Below, one piece after another: positions 29,401 through 37,025 of a stretch of DNA of 64,000 bases. Numbering within the stretch: position 1 is the first letter of the stretch; the number at the start of each line of letters is the position of its first letter. The translations under genes were made by a program, and so were the position numbers. Location of the stretch: NCBI GenBank assembly GCA_016790635.1, contig JAEUOR010000019.1:24225-88224 (forward strand). Reading direction: 5' to 3'. Below the pieces are notes generated by a model. That model was not told where the DNA came from. It ran no database searches and was given only the letters and a program-made list of their open reading frames with translations. The DNA is from Burkholderiales bacterium (GTDB lineage Bacteria; Pseudomonadota; Gammaproteobacteria; Burkholderiales; JAEUOS01).

Positions 29401-30228
29401 CATGCGCGCGTACAGCGGCAGGATTTCCGGTGCGCCGCGCGCACCCCTGAAGTGCCCGACCAGCAACTCGGCGGTGTCGCGGATTTCGCGCTCGCCGGGC
29501 AGGAAGATCAGGATGTCGCCACGCCCCAGGGTCGCGCATTCGTCCACTGCATCGACGATCGCGTCCTCCAGGTCGCGTTCGTCGTCCTCCGCGGCGTCGG
29601 GGTGGCGCACCGGTCGATAGCGCACCTCCACCGGGAACAGGCGTCCGGACACTTCGATCACCGGGGCAGGCCCCTTGGATGAAGCGAAGTGGCGCGCGAA
29701 ACGTTCGGCGTCGATGGTGGCCGAGGTGACGACGACCTTGAGGTCCGGCCGGCGCGGCAGGAGTTGCTTCAGGTAGCCCAGCAGAAAATCGATGTTGAGC
29801 GAACGCTCGTGCGCCTCGTCGATGATGAGCGTGTCATAAGCCTTGAGGTCAGGATCGCCCAGCGACTCGGCCAGGAGAATGCCGTCGGTCATGAGCTTGA
29901 TGCGCGTGTCGCGACCGGCCTTTTCGTTGAACCGGATCTTGTAGCCGACCAAGGCGCCCAGCTCGACCTTGAGTTCTGCGGCGACGCGCGCCGCGGTGGC
30001 GCGCGCGGCCAGACGACGCGGCTGGGTGTGCGCGATGGCGCGCCGCCCCAGTTGCAGGCAGATCTTGGGCAACTGCGTGGTCTTGCCCGAACCAGTCTCA
30101 CCGCAGACGATCACGATCGGGTGGTCGCGAATCGCAGCACTGATCTCGTCGCGGCGCGACGAGACCGGCAGTTCCTCGGGATAGGTGATCGCGACCGGCG
30201 GCGCGACGCCGCGCTGCGGGCTGGACAT
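26452..30228 (-). CDS. hrpA: ATP-dependent RNA helicase HrpA
   Basis: A 1258-residue DEAH-box RNA helicase, close to the length of E. coli HrpA. Motifs: Walker A GETGSGKTTQLPK (about 42-54), DEAHERSLN, SAT in VVTSATIDAERF, and QRAGRCGRVAAG (motif VI). Helicase-associated and OB-fold domains follow, and the long C-terminal half (from about residue 620) is the HrpA-specific domain. In E. coli HrpA acts in translation quality control on stalled ribosomes. Divergent from argA with 71 bases between starts. Confidence 0.95.
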   Translation of the reverse strand: MSSPQRGVAPPVAITYPEELPVSSRRDEISAAIRDHPIVIVCGETGSGKTTQLPKICLQLGRRAIAHTQPRRLAARATAARVAAELKVELGALVGYKIRFNEKAGRDTRIKLMTDGILLAESLGDPDLKAYDTLIIDEAHERSLNIDFLLGYLKQLLPRRPDLKVVVTSATIDAERFARHFASSKGPAPVIEVSGRLFPVEVRYRPVRHPDAAEDDERDLEDAIVDAVDECATLGRGDILIFLPGEREIRDTAELLVGHFRGARGAPEILPLYARMSSTDQERIFRPSGALRRVVLATNVAETSLTVPGIRFVIDPGLARVKRYSYRNKVELLQVEKVSQASASQRAGRCGRVAAGVCIRLYDEADFAARPRFTDPEVLRSSLASVILRMKSLKLPDIEAFPFLEAPPGKAIADGIALLKELGALDDADRLTRLGRELASLPLDPRVARMILGARDNRCLAEVLVVAAALSVQDPRDRPAERAQAADQAHARFRDDKSEFLGTLKLWHFFDEAKDELTNRKLAEACRNAFLSVRRMREWRDVHAQLAQLTAEQGWQVNTRPATPEQIHQALLTGLLGNIGLKSEGEPHYLGARGIRFHIHPGSALVRKAGRWVMAAELVETTRLYARTLANIDPQWLESAGAHLLKRSWHDPRWEKNAGRAVAFERATLYGLPVYTQRRIDYAGIDAKHARELFIRGALVAGELDTRAAFFTHNRRLVREIEELEHKSRRPDVLVDDELIFAFYDQVIPAEVVDAKSFDAWREAAEKRAPRLLHLKRDDLMRHEAAGITTDLFPKSTRLSAGAAEFALTYHFEPGSPRDGVTATVPLASLNQINADRADWLVPGMRKEKALALLKSLPQRLRRGCVPLPEFAAGFADAHRAEAVPAGTMAQALARMIRERTGSAVPQDAFRADSLPAHLVMNFKLVDEHGRQIDLGRNLAALRAQHARSASVSFAGAAGAAAAHAIGAPAPEEGGRTLHAARTQWDFGDLEELVEVGALIGYPAVVDRGQAVDVELFDEPRAALAAHERGLSRLLRIALVDRIRFLEKNLDVRRIGLLYAPFGGERELATQLIDAGLARACLAAPLPRTESEFSVRLKEGRERLNLITQEIAALVARILEAHHAAQKKLAGAKAFVQAHQDMQAQLERLLPKNFIVALAWERLAQVPRYLEALTLRIDRLRADSARDTRLMTEMAPLLQNHQRRSLEVARAGATDARLDEFRWLLEELRVSLFAQELRTPMPVSVKRLQKAWDAYRAL

Positions 30229-30286
30229 GGCGCGCGGATTCTACTGGGCCAAGGCCCGCAGGCGCTTGGGTGCAGCAGCGCGCCGT

Positions 30287-30292
30287 TACAAT
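30287..30292 (+). promoter_or_regulatory. -10 element giving a likely leaderless argA mRNA
   Basis: TACAAT ends seven bases before the argA ATG, where transcription would be expected to begin, and no ribosome binding site is present. A weak -35 (TTGGGT, 30266-30271) is 15 bases upstream. Confidence 0.4.
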
Positions 30293-30299
30293 TCCACCC

Positions 30300-31661
30300 A
30301 TGCGCCAAGCCGCCGACTTCGTCACCTGGTTTCGTTCCGCCGCGCCGTGGATTCACGCGTTCCGCGGCAAGACCTTCGTCGTCGCGTTCGGCGGCGAGGT
30401 GGTCGCAGGCGGGCTCATCGAATCGCTGGCGCAGGACGTCAACCTGCTCACGTCGCTGGGAATCCGCGTGGTCATCGTTTGCGGCTCGCGGCCGCAGATC
30501 GACGCTGCGCTCAATGCACGCGGCCTCACCACCGAGTTCCACTACGGCCAGCGCATCACCCATCCCAAGGCGATGGATTGCGTCAAGGAGGCAGTGGGGC
30601 GGCTGCGCATCGAATTCGAACAACTCTTCTCGTTCGGCCTGCCCAACACACCGATGGCACAGTCAGAGGGCGTGCGCCTGATCTCAGGCAGCCTCTTGAC
30701 CGCGCAGCCGGTCGGGGTCATCGACGGCATCGACCTGCAGTTCTCCGGCAAGGTACGCGACGTCGACGCCGAGACCATCCAGCATGCATTGTCGAACGGC
30801 GACATCGTGCTCCTGACGCCGATCGGTTACTCACCGACAGGCGAGGCTTTCAACCTGAGCATGGAAGATGTCGCTGCGAGCGTCGCCACGGCGCTGGACG
30901 CGGAAAAGCTGATCTTCCTGATCGACGCCGCCGGCCTGCCGCCGCTGCCGGGCGCCAAGACCAAGCGTGCGCGCGCGCAGGAGATTTCGCGCGAACTCTC
31001 GGCCGCCGAGGCCGAGATGCTCTACAAGGCGGCGGCCCAGTCGCCGGAACTGTCGCGCATGAGCGAGGCGACCCTGCGCGCGCTGGACGCGACGGTGCGT
31101 GCCTCCAAGACCGGCGTGGCGCGCACGCATCTCATTCCACGCGGCACCGACGGCGCGTTGTTGATGGAACTGTTCTCCTACGGCGGCATCGGCACCATGA
31201 TCACAGAGGCTGGCCTTGAGACCCTGCGCGATGCAAGCATCGACGATGTCGGCGGGGTGCTGCGCCTGATCGAGCCGCTGGAAGCAGACGGCACGCTGGT
31301 GCGCCGCGGCCGCGAGAAGCTGGAGGCCGAGATCGGCCAGTTCTCGGTGATCGACCACGACGGCTTCGTCGCCGGCTGCGCGGCGCTGTACCCGTTTGCG
31401 CGCGAGGGCCTGGCCGAGATGGCTTGCTTCGTGGTCGCGCCCGACTACCGCGGGCGCAACTACGGCGAACAGCTTCTCTCGCGCATGGAAGCTAAAGCCC
31501 GGCAGATGCGCATCAAGCGTCTGTTCGTGCTGACCACGCGCACCGCGCACTGGTTCATCGAGCACGGCTTTGTCGAGGGCTCGCTCGACGAACTGCCGGA
31601 AGCGCGCCAGAAGCTCTACAACTTCCAGCGCTTGTCCAAGATATTCCTCAAGAAACTCTGA
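30300..31661 (+). CDS. argA: Amino-acid N-acetyltransferase (N-acetylglutamate synthase)
   Basis: A 453-residue enzyme for the first step of arginine synthesis, acetylating glutamate. The N-terminal amino-acid-kinase-like domain (about 1-290) has GKTFVVAFGGEVVAGG and the arginine-sensing region; it is normally regulatory. The C-terminal GNAT domain (about 300-453) has MACFVVAPDYRGRNYGEQLL, the acetyl-CoA loop, and HWFIEHGFVEG. The classical bifunctional architecture indicates arginine feedback control. The ATG at 30300 is chosen for its promoter geometry; a start 30 bases earlier is possible but less likely. Confidence 0.95.
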   Translation: MRQAADFVTWFRSAAPWIHAFRGKTFVVAFGGEVVAGGLIESLAQDVNLLTSLGIRVVIVCGSRPQIDAALNARGLTTEFHYGQRITHPKAMDCVKEAVGRLRIEFEQLFSFGLPNTPMAQSEGVRLISGSLLTAQPVGVIDGIDLQFSGKVRDVDAETIQHALSNGDIVLLTPIGYSPTGEAFNLSMEDVAASVATALDAEKLIFLIDAAGLPPLPGAKTKRARAQEISRELSAAEAEMLYKAAAQSPELSRMSEATLRALDATVRASKTGVARTHLIPRGTDGALLMELFSYGGIGTMITEAGLETLRDASIDDVGGVLRLIEPLEADGTLVRRGREKLEAEIGQFSVIDHDGFVAGCAALYPFAREGLAEMACFVVAPDYRGRNYGEQLLSRMEAKARQMRIKRLFVLTTRTAHWFIEHGFVEGSLDELPEARQKLYNFQRLSKIFLKKL

Positions 31662-31676
31662 TCTGCGGAGAACGGC

Positions 31677-31949
31677 ATGACTCGCATGGTTCAATGTAGC
31701 AAGCTCGGCCGCGAGGCTGAAGGCATGGATTTCCCTCCTTACCCGGGCGAACTGGGCAAGCGCATCTGGACTTCGATTTCCAAGGAAGCCTGGGCACAAT
31801 GGCTCAAGCACCAGACCATGCTGATCAACGAGAACCGACTTTCCGGCGCCGATCCGCGCGCGCGCAAGTACCTGATGGAGCAGGCCGAGAAGTTCCTGTT
31901 TGAAGGCGGTGCCGACGCGGCCTCGGGCTACGTGCCGCCGTCGGCCTGA
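31677..31949 (+). CDS. yggX: Fe(2+)-trafficking / oxidative damage protection protein YggX
   Basis: A 90-residue cytoplasmic protein with the near-invariant opening [20 protein letters not shown] and PGELGKRI, matching the YggX family that protects Fe-S clusters and handles labile iron. Cys in VQCSKL is the conserved one. GCGGAG at 31665-31670 supports the start, three residues longer than the usual MxRxVxC start. It follows argA by 15 bases. Confidence 0.95.
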   Translation: MTRMVQCSKLGREAEGMDFPPYPGELGKRIWTSISKEAWAQWLKHQTMLINENRLSGADPRARKYLMEQAEKFLFEGGADAASGYVPPSA

Positions 31950-31974
31950 GAAGTCGCCGTCGGGACGACGCCGC

Positions 31975-32637
31975 TCAAGGTCGGCGGATGGTCCGCACGC
32001 CTTGCGGCGTGCCCAGCAGCAGTACATCGGCGCCGCGCCGCGCGAACAATCCCGCCGTCACGACCCCGGCGACCTGGTTGATCGCCGCCTCGAGTGCGGG
32101 CGGATCGACGATCGCAAGCCCGGCGACATCCAGGACGATGTTGCCGTTGTCGGTGACGAATCCCGCCCGCAGGACGGGCTTGCCGCCCAGCTTCACCATC
32201 TCGCGCATCACGTGCTCGCGCGCCATTGGAATGACTTCCACCGGCAGCGGAAAGCGCCCGAGCGTGTCGACGAGCTTGGACGCGTCGGCGATGCAGACGA
32301 ACTTCTTTGCCACCGCCGCGACGATCTTTTCGCGCGTCAGCGCGCCGCCGCCGCCCTTGATCATGCAAAGGTTCGCATCGATCTCGTCGGCACCGTCGAC
32401 ATAGACCGGCATTTCGCTGACGTCGTTCAAGTCCAGGACCGTGATGCCATGGCCGGCCAGGCGCGCGGCACTCGCGACCGAACTCGCCACCGCACCACGG
32501 ATGCGGCCCTTCATGCTTGCCAGCGCATCGATGAAATGGTTGGCGGTCGAGCCGGTGCCGACACCGACGATGCTGTCTTCGACCACATGCGCCAGCGCGG
32601 CCACGCCGACCGCGCGTTTCAACTCGTCCTGCGTCAC
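31975..32637 (-). CDS. rpiA: Ribose-5-phosphate isomerase A
   Basis: A 220-residue enzyme of the pentose phosphate pathway interconverting ribose 5-phosphate and ribulose 5-phosphate. Hallmarks: [15 protein letters not shown] (phosphate loop), DGADEID (catalytic Asp), [12 protein letters not shown] and the normal family length. The GTG start overlaps the dsbC stop (GTGA), so its translation is coupled to dsbC. Convergent with yggX. Confidence 0.96.
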   Translation of the reverse strand: MTQDELKRAVGVAALAHVVEDSIVGVGTGSTANHFIDALASMKGRIRGAVASSVASAARLAGHGITVLDLNDVSEMPVYVDGADEIDANLCMIKGGGGALTREKIVAAVAKKFVCIADASKLVDTLGRFPLPVEVIPMAREHVMREMVKLGGKPVLRAGFVTDNGNIVLDVAGLAIVDPPALEAAINQVAGVVTAGLFARRGADVLLLGTPQGVRTIRRP

Positions 32638-33383
32638 TTGGCTGCGTCGGCGATCGCCGCCTCCAGTTGCGCCAGCGGAACCGCGCCGGTAAGGCGCCGC
32701 CCGTTGGCCAGGAACATGGTGGGTGTGCCGTTGATGCGCAGGCGCTGGCCGAGTGCCTGGATGCTGTCGATGGGATTCTCGCAGCTGCCCGCCGCGGTCG
32801 GCGCGGTATTCTTGAGCATCCAGTCATTCCAGGCCTTCAGGCGATCCGCCGAACACCATACCGAACGCGCCTTGACCACGGAGTCCTGCGAAAGGATGGG
32901 ATAGATGAAGATGTGGATGGTTGCATCCTTGATCTGCATCAGCGCTTCGCGCTCGAACTTCTTGCAATAACCGCAGTTGGGGTCGGCAAAGTAAGCGATG
33001 CGCCGCCTGCCATTGCCGTTGACCTGGCGAATGCTCGCTGCCAGCGGCAGGTCGTCGAACTTGATCATCGAGAGCCGATTGATGCGCTCCTGCGTCAGGT
33101 TCTCCATGGTCTTGCCGTCCAGCACGCTGCCATTGAAGATGTAGGTCACCTTTTCGTCGGTATAGACGATCTCGCTGCCGATGCGCACTTCGAAGAGGCC
33201 GAAGAACGGCGTGCGGGTCACCGCATCGACGACGGCCCCTTGCGGCAGGCGCGATTCGATGAGCCGCTTGATGTTGGCTTCTGGCCCGCCGATGCGCACC
33301 GGTTCGCGGGATTCCTGCTGCGCATGCGCGGCAGATGCCAGTAGCAGGAAGGCGGCGGCGACGGCGGCAATGATGTTCTTCAT
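32634..33383 (-). CDS. dsbC: Thiol:disulfide interchange protein DsbC
   Basis: A 249-residue periplasmic disulfide isomerase. Signal peptide residues 1-21 (ends AHAQ). The N-terminal dimerisation domain is followed by the thioredoxin domain with the CGYC active site (Cys137, Cys140) in [13 protein letters not shown], a second Cys pair (VWCSAD and GSCENP) and the cis-proline loop [11 protein letters not shown]. It repairs wrong disulfides with electrons from DsbD. The ATG at 33383 (MKNIIAAV) starts the signal peptide; a longer frame adds only leader. Coupled to rpiA downstream. Confidence 0.93.
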   Translation of the reverse strand: MKNIIAAVAAAFLLLASAAHAQQESREPVRIGGPEANIKRLIESRLPQGAVVDAVTRTPFFGLFEVRIGSEIVYTDEKVTYIFNGSVLDGKTMENLTQERINRLSMIKFDDLPLAASIRQVNGNGRRRIAYFADPNCGYCKKFEREALMQIKDATIHIFIYPILSQDSVVKARSVWCSADRLKAWNDWMLKNTAPTAAGSCENPIDSIQALGQRLRINGTPTMFLANGRRLTGAVPLAQLEAAIADAAK

Positions 33384-33411
33384 GATGACTTTCTCGCAAG
33401 GCAAACCATGC

Positions 33412-34596
33412 TCAGGCACGGGTGGCACCCGACACAAGGAAAGAAGGAATCAGCGGCAGCCGGGCCGCTGCCTGCAAGCCCAGGTTACGCAAGGCGCGCA
33501 CTGCCGGATGCGGCTGGCTGAACAGGCGTTGCAGCCCGTGGGTCACGCCGACCATCTCGGACAACGCCGCCTTGCGCTCGCGCTCCCAGGCGCGCAGACG
33601 CCGGCGCTCGCCACAGTCGAGCGTGCCGTCCAGCCCGGCCGCCAGCGACCTCACGTCACCCAAGCCCAGGTTGAGCCCCTGTCCGGCCAGCGGGTGCACC
33701 TGGTGCGCGGCATCGCCGGCAATCGCAACGCGGCCGGCGACAAAGCTCGCGGCCACCTGCCTGCGAAGGGCAAACCCGAGCCTCGGCCCCTCCAGGCGCA
33801 TGTCTCCCAAGAGGTGATTGCCCGCCACGCGCAGTCGCGCGACGAATTCGTCTTCAGGCATGGCCAAGAGGCGCGCAGCCAGCGCATCGGCGACCGACCA
33901 CACAATCGACACGCGGTCGCCCGGCAACGGCAGCCAGGCCAGCACGCTGGAAGCGCCATCCTCCTCGATGCCAAACCACTGGGTGGCACGATTGCGATGC
34001 GGCGCGCGGCACGCCAGATTCGCCACGACGGCGGTCTGTCCATAGCCCTCGCCGCGCGTACCGATCCCGGCGGCATCCCGGGTCCAGGAGTTGGCGCCGT
34101 CGCATCCGACGATCAGCTGGGCGCATACCTCGCGACCGTCGCCCAGGGTAAGGCGCGCCTGGTGCTCGTCATGCGCGAGTGACACACAGCGGGCGGGGCG
34201 CAGTAAATCGAGGCCGCCGGTGTGCTGCGCGGCGCGCTCAAGCGCGCGGCCGATCTCGGATTCTTCGGCGATGGTGCACAACTCGGCGATGCCGGCGCGA
34301 TAGGCTGACAGCTCCAGCGGTCCATCACCGGCACGCGGCGCATCGCCATGGATCCTCATTTCCTCGACCCGCACCGTGCGGCCGGTGTCGACGCCCTGCC
34401 AGACCTTGAGGTCAGTCAACCAAGCGACGGCCGGCGGACCGATGGCATAGATGCGCGCATCGTAGCCGGCGCCACGCTCGTCCGGCCGGCCAGCACGCGC
34501 GTCCACGACCGCCACACGTCGCCCTGCCCGGCAAAGAGCGATCGCCAGGGAAAGCCCGGTCAGGCCCGCGCCGACGATGGCGACATCGACTTTCAT
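33412..34596 (-). CDS. UbiH/UbiF/VisC-family FAD-dependent hydroxylase
   Basis: A 394-residue FAD monooxygenase of the ubiquinone hydroxylase family. It has the dinucleotide motif VAIVGAGLTGLSLAIAL at the N-terminus, the mid-domain CDGANSWTRDAAGI (DG motif), and GDAAHQVHPLAGQGLNLGLGDV, the family's second FAD motif. The start MKVDVAIVGAG (34596) fits the fold; a longer frame does not. It would hydroxylate one ring position in ubiquinone synthesis; which position cannot be told from sequence. A paralog is encoded at 50174-51244. It lies upstream of dsbC on the same strand. Confidence 0.85.
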   Translation of the reverse strand: MKVDVAIVGAGLTGLSLAIALCRAGRRVAVVDARAGRPDERGAGYDARIYAIGPPAVAWLTDLKVWQGVDTGRTVRVEEMRIHGDAPRAGDGPLELSAYRAGIAELCTIAEESEIGRALERAAQHTGGLDLLRPARCVSLAHDEHQARLTLGDGREVCAQLIVGCDGANSWTRDAAGIGTRGEGYGQTAVVANLACRAPHRNRATQWFGIEEDGASSVLAWLPLPGDRVSIVWSVADALAARLLAMPEDEFVARLRVAGNHLLGDMRLEGPRLGFALRRQVAASFVAGRVAIAGDAAHQVHPLAGQGLNLGLGDVRSLAAGLDGTLDCGERRRLRAWERERKAALSEMVGVTHGLQRLFSQPHPAVRALRNLGLQAAARLPLIPSFLVSGATRA

Positions 34597-34663
34597 TTCG
34601 CTAGCATAGCGCAGAGGGGGCCTTCCGGTGGCTGCGCCATCGGAGGGCAAAGAACCGCCTCCC

Positions 34664-35686
34664 TCAGAGGATCGGGTGCGCGCGCACGTAGACCTTCTCG
34701 TCCTTCATGGTGCGCCCCAGGAGCTTGACCATTGCGTAGACGGCTTCAATGTGCGGCGTCGGCACGCCGACGGTCTCGCCCAGTTCGATGACCGCACCCA
34801 CCAGCGCATCGATTTCCGGATCACGCCCGGCCTCGATGTCCTGCAGCATCGAGGTCTTGTGCTTGCCGACCTTCTCGGCGCCGGCGATGCGGCGGTCGAT
34901 GTCGACGCGAAAGGCCACGCCCAGCTTGGCAGCGACGTTCTCCGCTTCCTTCATCATGTTCTTGGCCAGCGCCCGGGTCAGCGGATACTGGCAGATGTCA
35001 ACCAGTGTCGAGTGCGTCAGGGCCGAGATCGGGTTGAATGTCAGGTTGCCCCACAACTTGAGCCAGATCTCGGAACGGATCGACGGCAGGATCGGCGACT
35101 TGAATCCCGCAGCGACGAAAGCCTGCGACACTTGCCTGACCCGCTCGCTTTCCAGTCCGCCCATCGCGGCATCGAGTTCACCGACCGGGAAGCGGTCACC
35201 CTCGATCTGGCGGATCACCCCCGGCGCCGCGATCTCCGCCGCGGGATACACAACGCAGCCGATGATGCGGCGGGGATCGATGGCGCGCGCGATCGCACCG
35301 CTCGGATCGACCGAGGCGACAGTCTTGCCTTCGTGCAATCCCCCATGACGCTGGAAATACCACCACGGAATGCCGTTTTGCATGGGCACGATCACCGTGT
35401 CGTCGTGGAGCAGCGCGGGCAGATCGCCGACGATCGCCTCGACCTGGTGGGCCTTCATGCCGAGGATCACCATGTCCTGCGGACCCGCCTCGGTGATGCG
35501 GTCGGTGGCACGCACATCGCGTGCGAGCAATTCGACGCCATCGTGCATGACCAGTTTCATGCCGCTTTCGCGAATTGCGGCCAGATTGGGGCCGCGCGCG
35601 ATGAGCGTGACCTGATTTCCGGCCAGCGCCAGCTTGACTCCCAACAGTCCGCCGATCGAGCCGGCACCAACGACACAGATTCTCAT
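34664..35686 (-). CDS. panE: 2-dehydropantoate 2-reductase family protein
   Basis: A 340-residue NADP-dependent reductase. The N-terminal Rossmann motif is RICVVGAGSIGGLLGVKLA, followed by IVPMQNGIPWW (the QNG of the family) and the C-terminal domain with SEIWLKLWGNLTFNPISALT, holding the catalytic Lys, and later the conserved Glu region. It likely reduces ketopantoate to pantoate in coenzyme A synthesis. It is slightly longer than E. coli PanE (303), and paralogs of unclear function are common, so the symbol is probable rather than certain. Confidence 0.8.
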   Translation of the reverse strand: MRICVVGAGSIGGLLGVKLALAGNQVTLIARGPNLAAIRESGMKLVMHDGVELLARDVRATDRITEAGPQDMVILGMKAHQVEAIVGDLPALLHDDTVIVPMQNGIPWWYFQRHGGLHEGKTVASVDPSGAIARAIDPRRIIGCVVYPAAEIAAPGVIRQIEGDRFPVGELDAAMGGLESERVRQVSQAFVAAGFKSPILPSIRSEIWLKLWGNLTFNPISALTHSTLVDICQYPLTRALAKNMMKEAENVAAKLGVAFRVDIDRRIAGAEKVGKHKTSMLQDIEAGRDPEIDALVGAVIELGETVGVPTPHIEAVYAMVKLLGRTMKDEKVYVRAHPIL

Positions 35687-35977
35687 CGATTATCAGAGTG
35701 ACCCGATGCACGCATGCGCACCCGGGCCACGTTGTTCCATGGGTAAGGCTCTTGCGGCCAAGGCTGAATCATACTCATTTTTTGTGCAGTGCACGATGAC
35801 GATTTCCTCTCAGAACCTTTGATTTTCTTGAACAATTGCAATGCGATTGCCGCTTCCTGCGGCGCCGCGCAAAGCCGGAGCGGCCTTCCCCTGTGCTAAC
35901 ATTCGGTCTCTGCGGAATTGACACGGCCTCACAAGGTCCGAATAATCCGCTGCCCCGTCTCACAGTCTGGGGCACTC
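35687..35977. other. A+T-richer intergenic region before tRNA-Met
   Basis: No gene is seen. This 291-base stretch is visibly poorer in G+C than its surroundings, particularly 35770-35850. Its right end contains the tRNA promoter. Nothing else is recognisable. Confidence 0.5.
35918..35946 (+). promoter_or_regulatory. Strong sigma-70 promoter of tRNA-Met
   Basis: A perfect TTGACA (35918-35923), an ideal 17-base spacer and AATAAT (35941-35946) stand 31 bases before the tRNA. This is the best promoter in the window, as expected for a stable RNA gene. Confidence 0.85.
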
Positions 35978-36054
35978 GGCGATTTAGCTCAGTCGGTTAG
36001 AGCAACGGAATCATAATCCGCGGGTCCGGGGTTCGAATCCCTGAATCGCCACCA
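35978..36054 (+). tRNA. tRNA-Met (CAT)
   Basis: A complete 77-base cloverleaf: acceptor GGCGATT pairs with AATCGCC, D-arm GCTC/GAGC, anticodon loop ATCATAA with anticodon CAT, T-loop TTCGAAT, and encoded CCA at 36052-36054. The first pair of the anticodon stem (A-C) is mismatched. The body resembles elongator tRNA-Met rather than initiator (which has no 1-72 pair). A CAT anticodon could also mean tRNA-Ile2 with lysidine; the GGAATCATAATCC anticodon arm is more typical of elongator Met. Confidence 0.9.
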
Positions 36055-36070
36055 ATTCATCCGCTCCGCT

Positions 36071-36116
36071 CGCAGACGGCTGGTTGAGTCTGCGGGCTCC
36101 GGCGTTCGAATGCGAC
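36071..36116 (+). pseudogene. Possible decayed tRNA copy
   Basis: Bases 36092-36111 match the variable-loop/T-arm of the adjacent tRNA-Met (36020-36038) with one insertion and one substitution (GCGGGCTCCGGCGTTCGAAT). Just upstream GCAGAC/GTCTGC (36072-36077 / 36088-36093) forms a 6-bp stem in the place of an anticodon arm. The T-stem no longer pairs and no acceptor stem is found, so it cannot be a working tRNA. Confidence 0.4.
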
Positions 36117-36137
36117 GCTGGTGGGCCTGTCAGAGCG

Positions 36138-36431
36138 TCAGTTCCCGGCTGATGGATCCTCGAGATCCGGGATCTCGCTCAAGCGCAGCAGCGATTGGCG
36201 CAGGATCGCATCGATCATCGCGTGCATGCGCACGCTGCTTGCGTCCTCCGGCCGATCGGGCGCGAAGTCGCGCAGAAAGGTGCGCAGGTCAGCGCGCAGC
36301 TTTTCGTGTGCCCCGAGATGCCACGCGAGTCGCGCCAGGACTATCGAGGTGGCTTGCGCGACCGCACTCACTGTCATGGCTTGCGTGTCGCCCACGAACT
36401 TCTCGATATCGCGCTTTTCGTCTTCGGTCAT
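36138..36431 (-). CDS. Small protein of unknown function
   Basis: A 97-residue soluble, probably helical protein (MTEDEKRDIEKFVGDTQAMT...). It has no signal peptide or cysteine. The start at 36431 is decided by a near-perfect ribosome site, GGGAGGAA, six to seven bases upstream. The sequence has charged helices and a conserved-looking centre (VLARLAWHLGAHEKLRADL), but I do not recognise a family. It lies between the tRNA and a divergent exported protein gene. Confidence 0.65.
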   Translation of the reverse strand: MTEDEKRDIEKFVGDTQAMTVSAVAQATSIVLARLAWHLGAHEKLRADLRTFLRDFAPDRPEDASSVRMHAMIDAILRQSLLRLSEIPDLEDPSAGN

Positions 36432-36606
36432 GGATATTCCTCCCGAATTGCATGCCAGTGCAGGGCGTTTGACAACCTGAAGCACCTGCTTGGGCTCCAC
36501 CCCGCATAGTAGAATCTTGGGCAATTGAAGCCTCATTTTCGCGCGTTGCGCCAGGCATGCGTTGAACGTGAACGCGACGGCGCCGGATCCCCCGTTCAGG
36601 CCCCTC

Positions 36607-36966
36607 ATGACCCGTTTCTGCACAATCCTCCTCGTGAGCCTGCAACTGGCGGCAGGACTGCTGGCGAGCGGCTGGGCGACCGCCTCCTTCGGCCAGCAGC
36701 GCATGGTGCAGATACCCGACGCCGCAACACGCGCCGAAATGACCTTCCAGGGCAGCCCCGAGGTCATCATCAATGGCCGCACACAGGCCCGCATGGCGCC
36801 GGGAGTGCGCATCTTCGGACGCGACAACATGCTCGTGATGTGGGGAAGCCTTGCCGGACCGACGATCGTCCGCTACACCCTCGAACCGGTCACCGGGCTG
36901 GTGCAGTCGATCTGGATCCTGACCGACGAAGAAATCGCCCGGCCTGATCCGAAACCTGCACGCTAG
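36607..36966 (+). CDS. Small exported protein of unknown function
   Basis: A 119-residue protein with a signal peptide ([22 protein letters not shown], cleavage probably near ASFG/Q). The mature part has [30 protein letters not shown] and [24 protein letters not shown], suggesting a small beta-rich periplasmic domain. I do not recognise a named family, though similar small proteins precede miaB in betaproteobacteria. A start 15 codons upstream is possible but would spoil the signal peptide. A TAGAAT at 36510-36515 may be part of its promoter. Confidence 0.65.
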   Translation: MTRFCTILLVSLQLAAGLLASGWATASFGQQRMVQIPDAATRAEMTFQGSPEVIINGRTQARMAPGVRIFGRDNMLVMWGSLAGPTIVRYTLEPVTGLVQSIWILTDEEIARPDPKPAR

Positions 36967-37025
36967 CGGTTGCGCGCGCCTGCGCGCCGCTGCCTCGCGT
37001 TACCGTGAATCGACGATCCACCGCC

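Noticed and set aside
35978..36054. tRNA-Ile2 (lysidine) rather than Met
   Set aside because: The anticodon arm and body look like elongator tRNA-Met; kept as a minor alternative only.
35978..36116. Prophage or island attachment site
   Set aside because: No integrase or foreign genes flank the tRNA; the repeat is reported only as a remnant.
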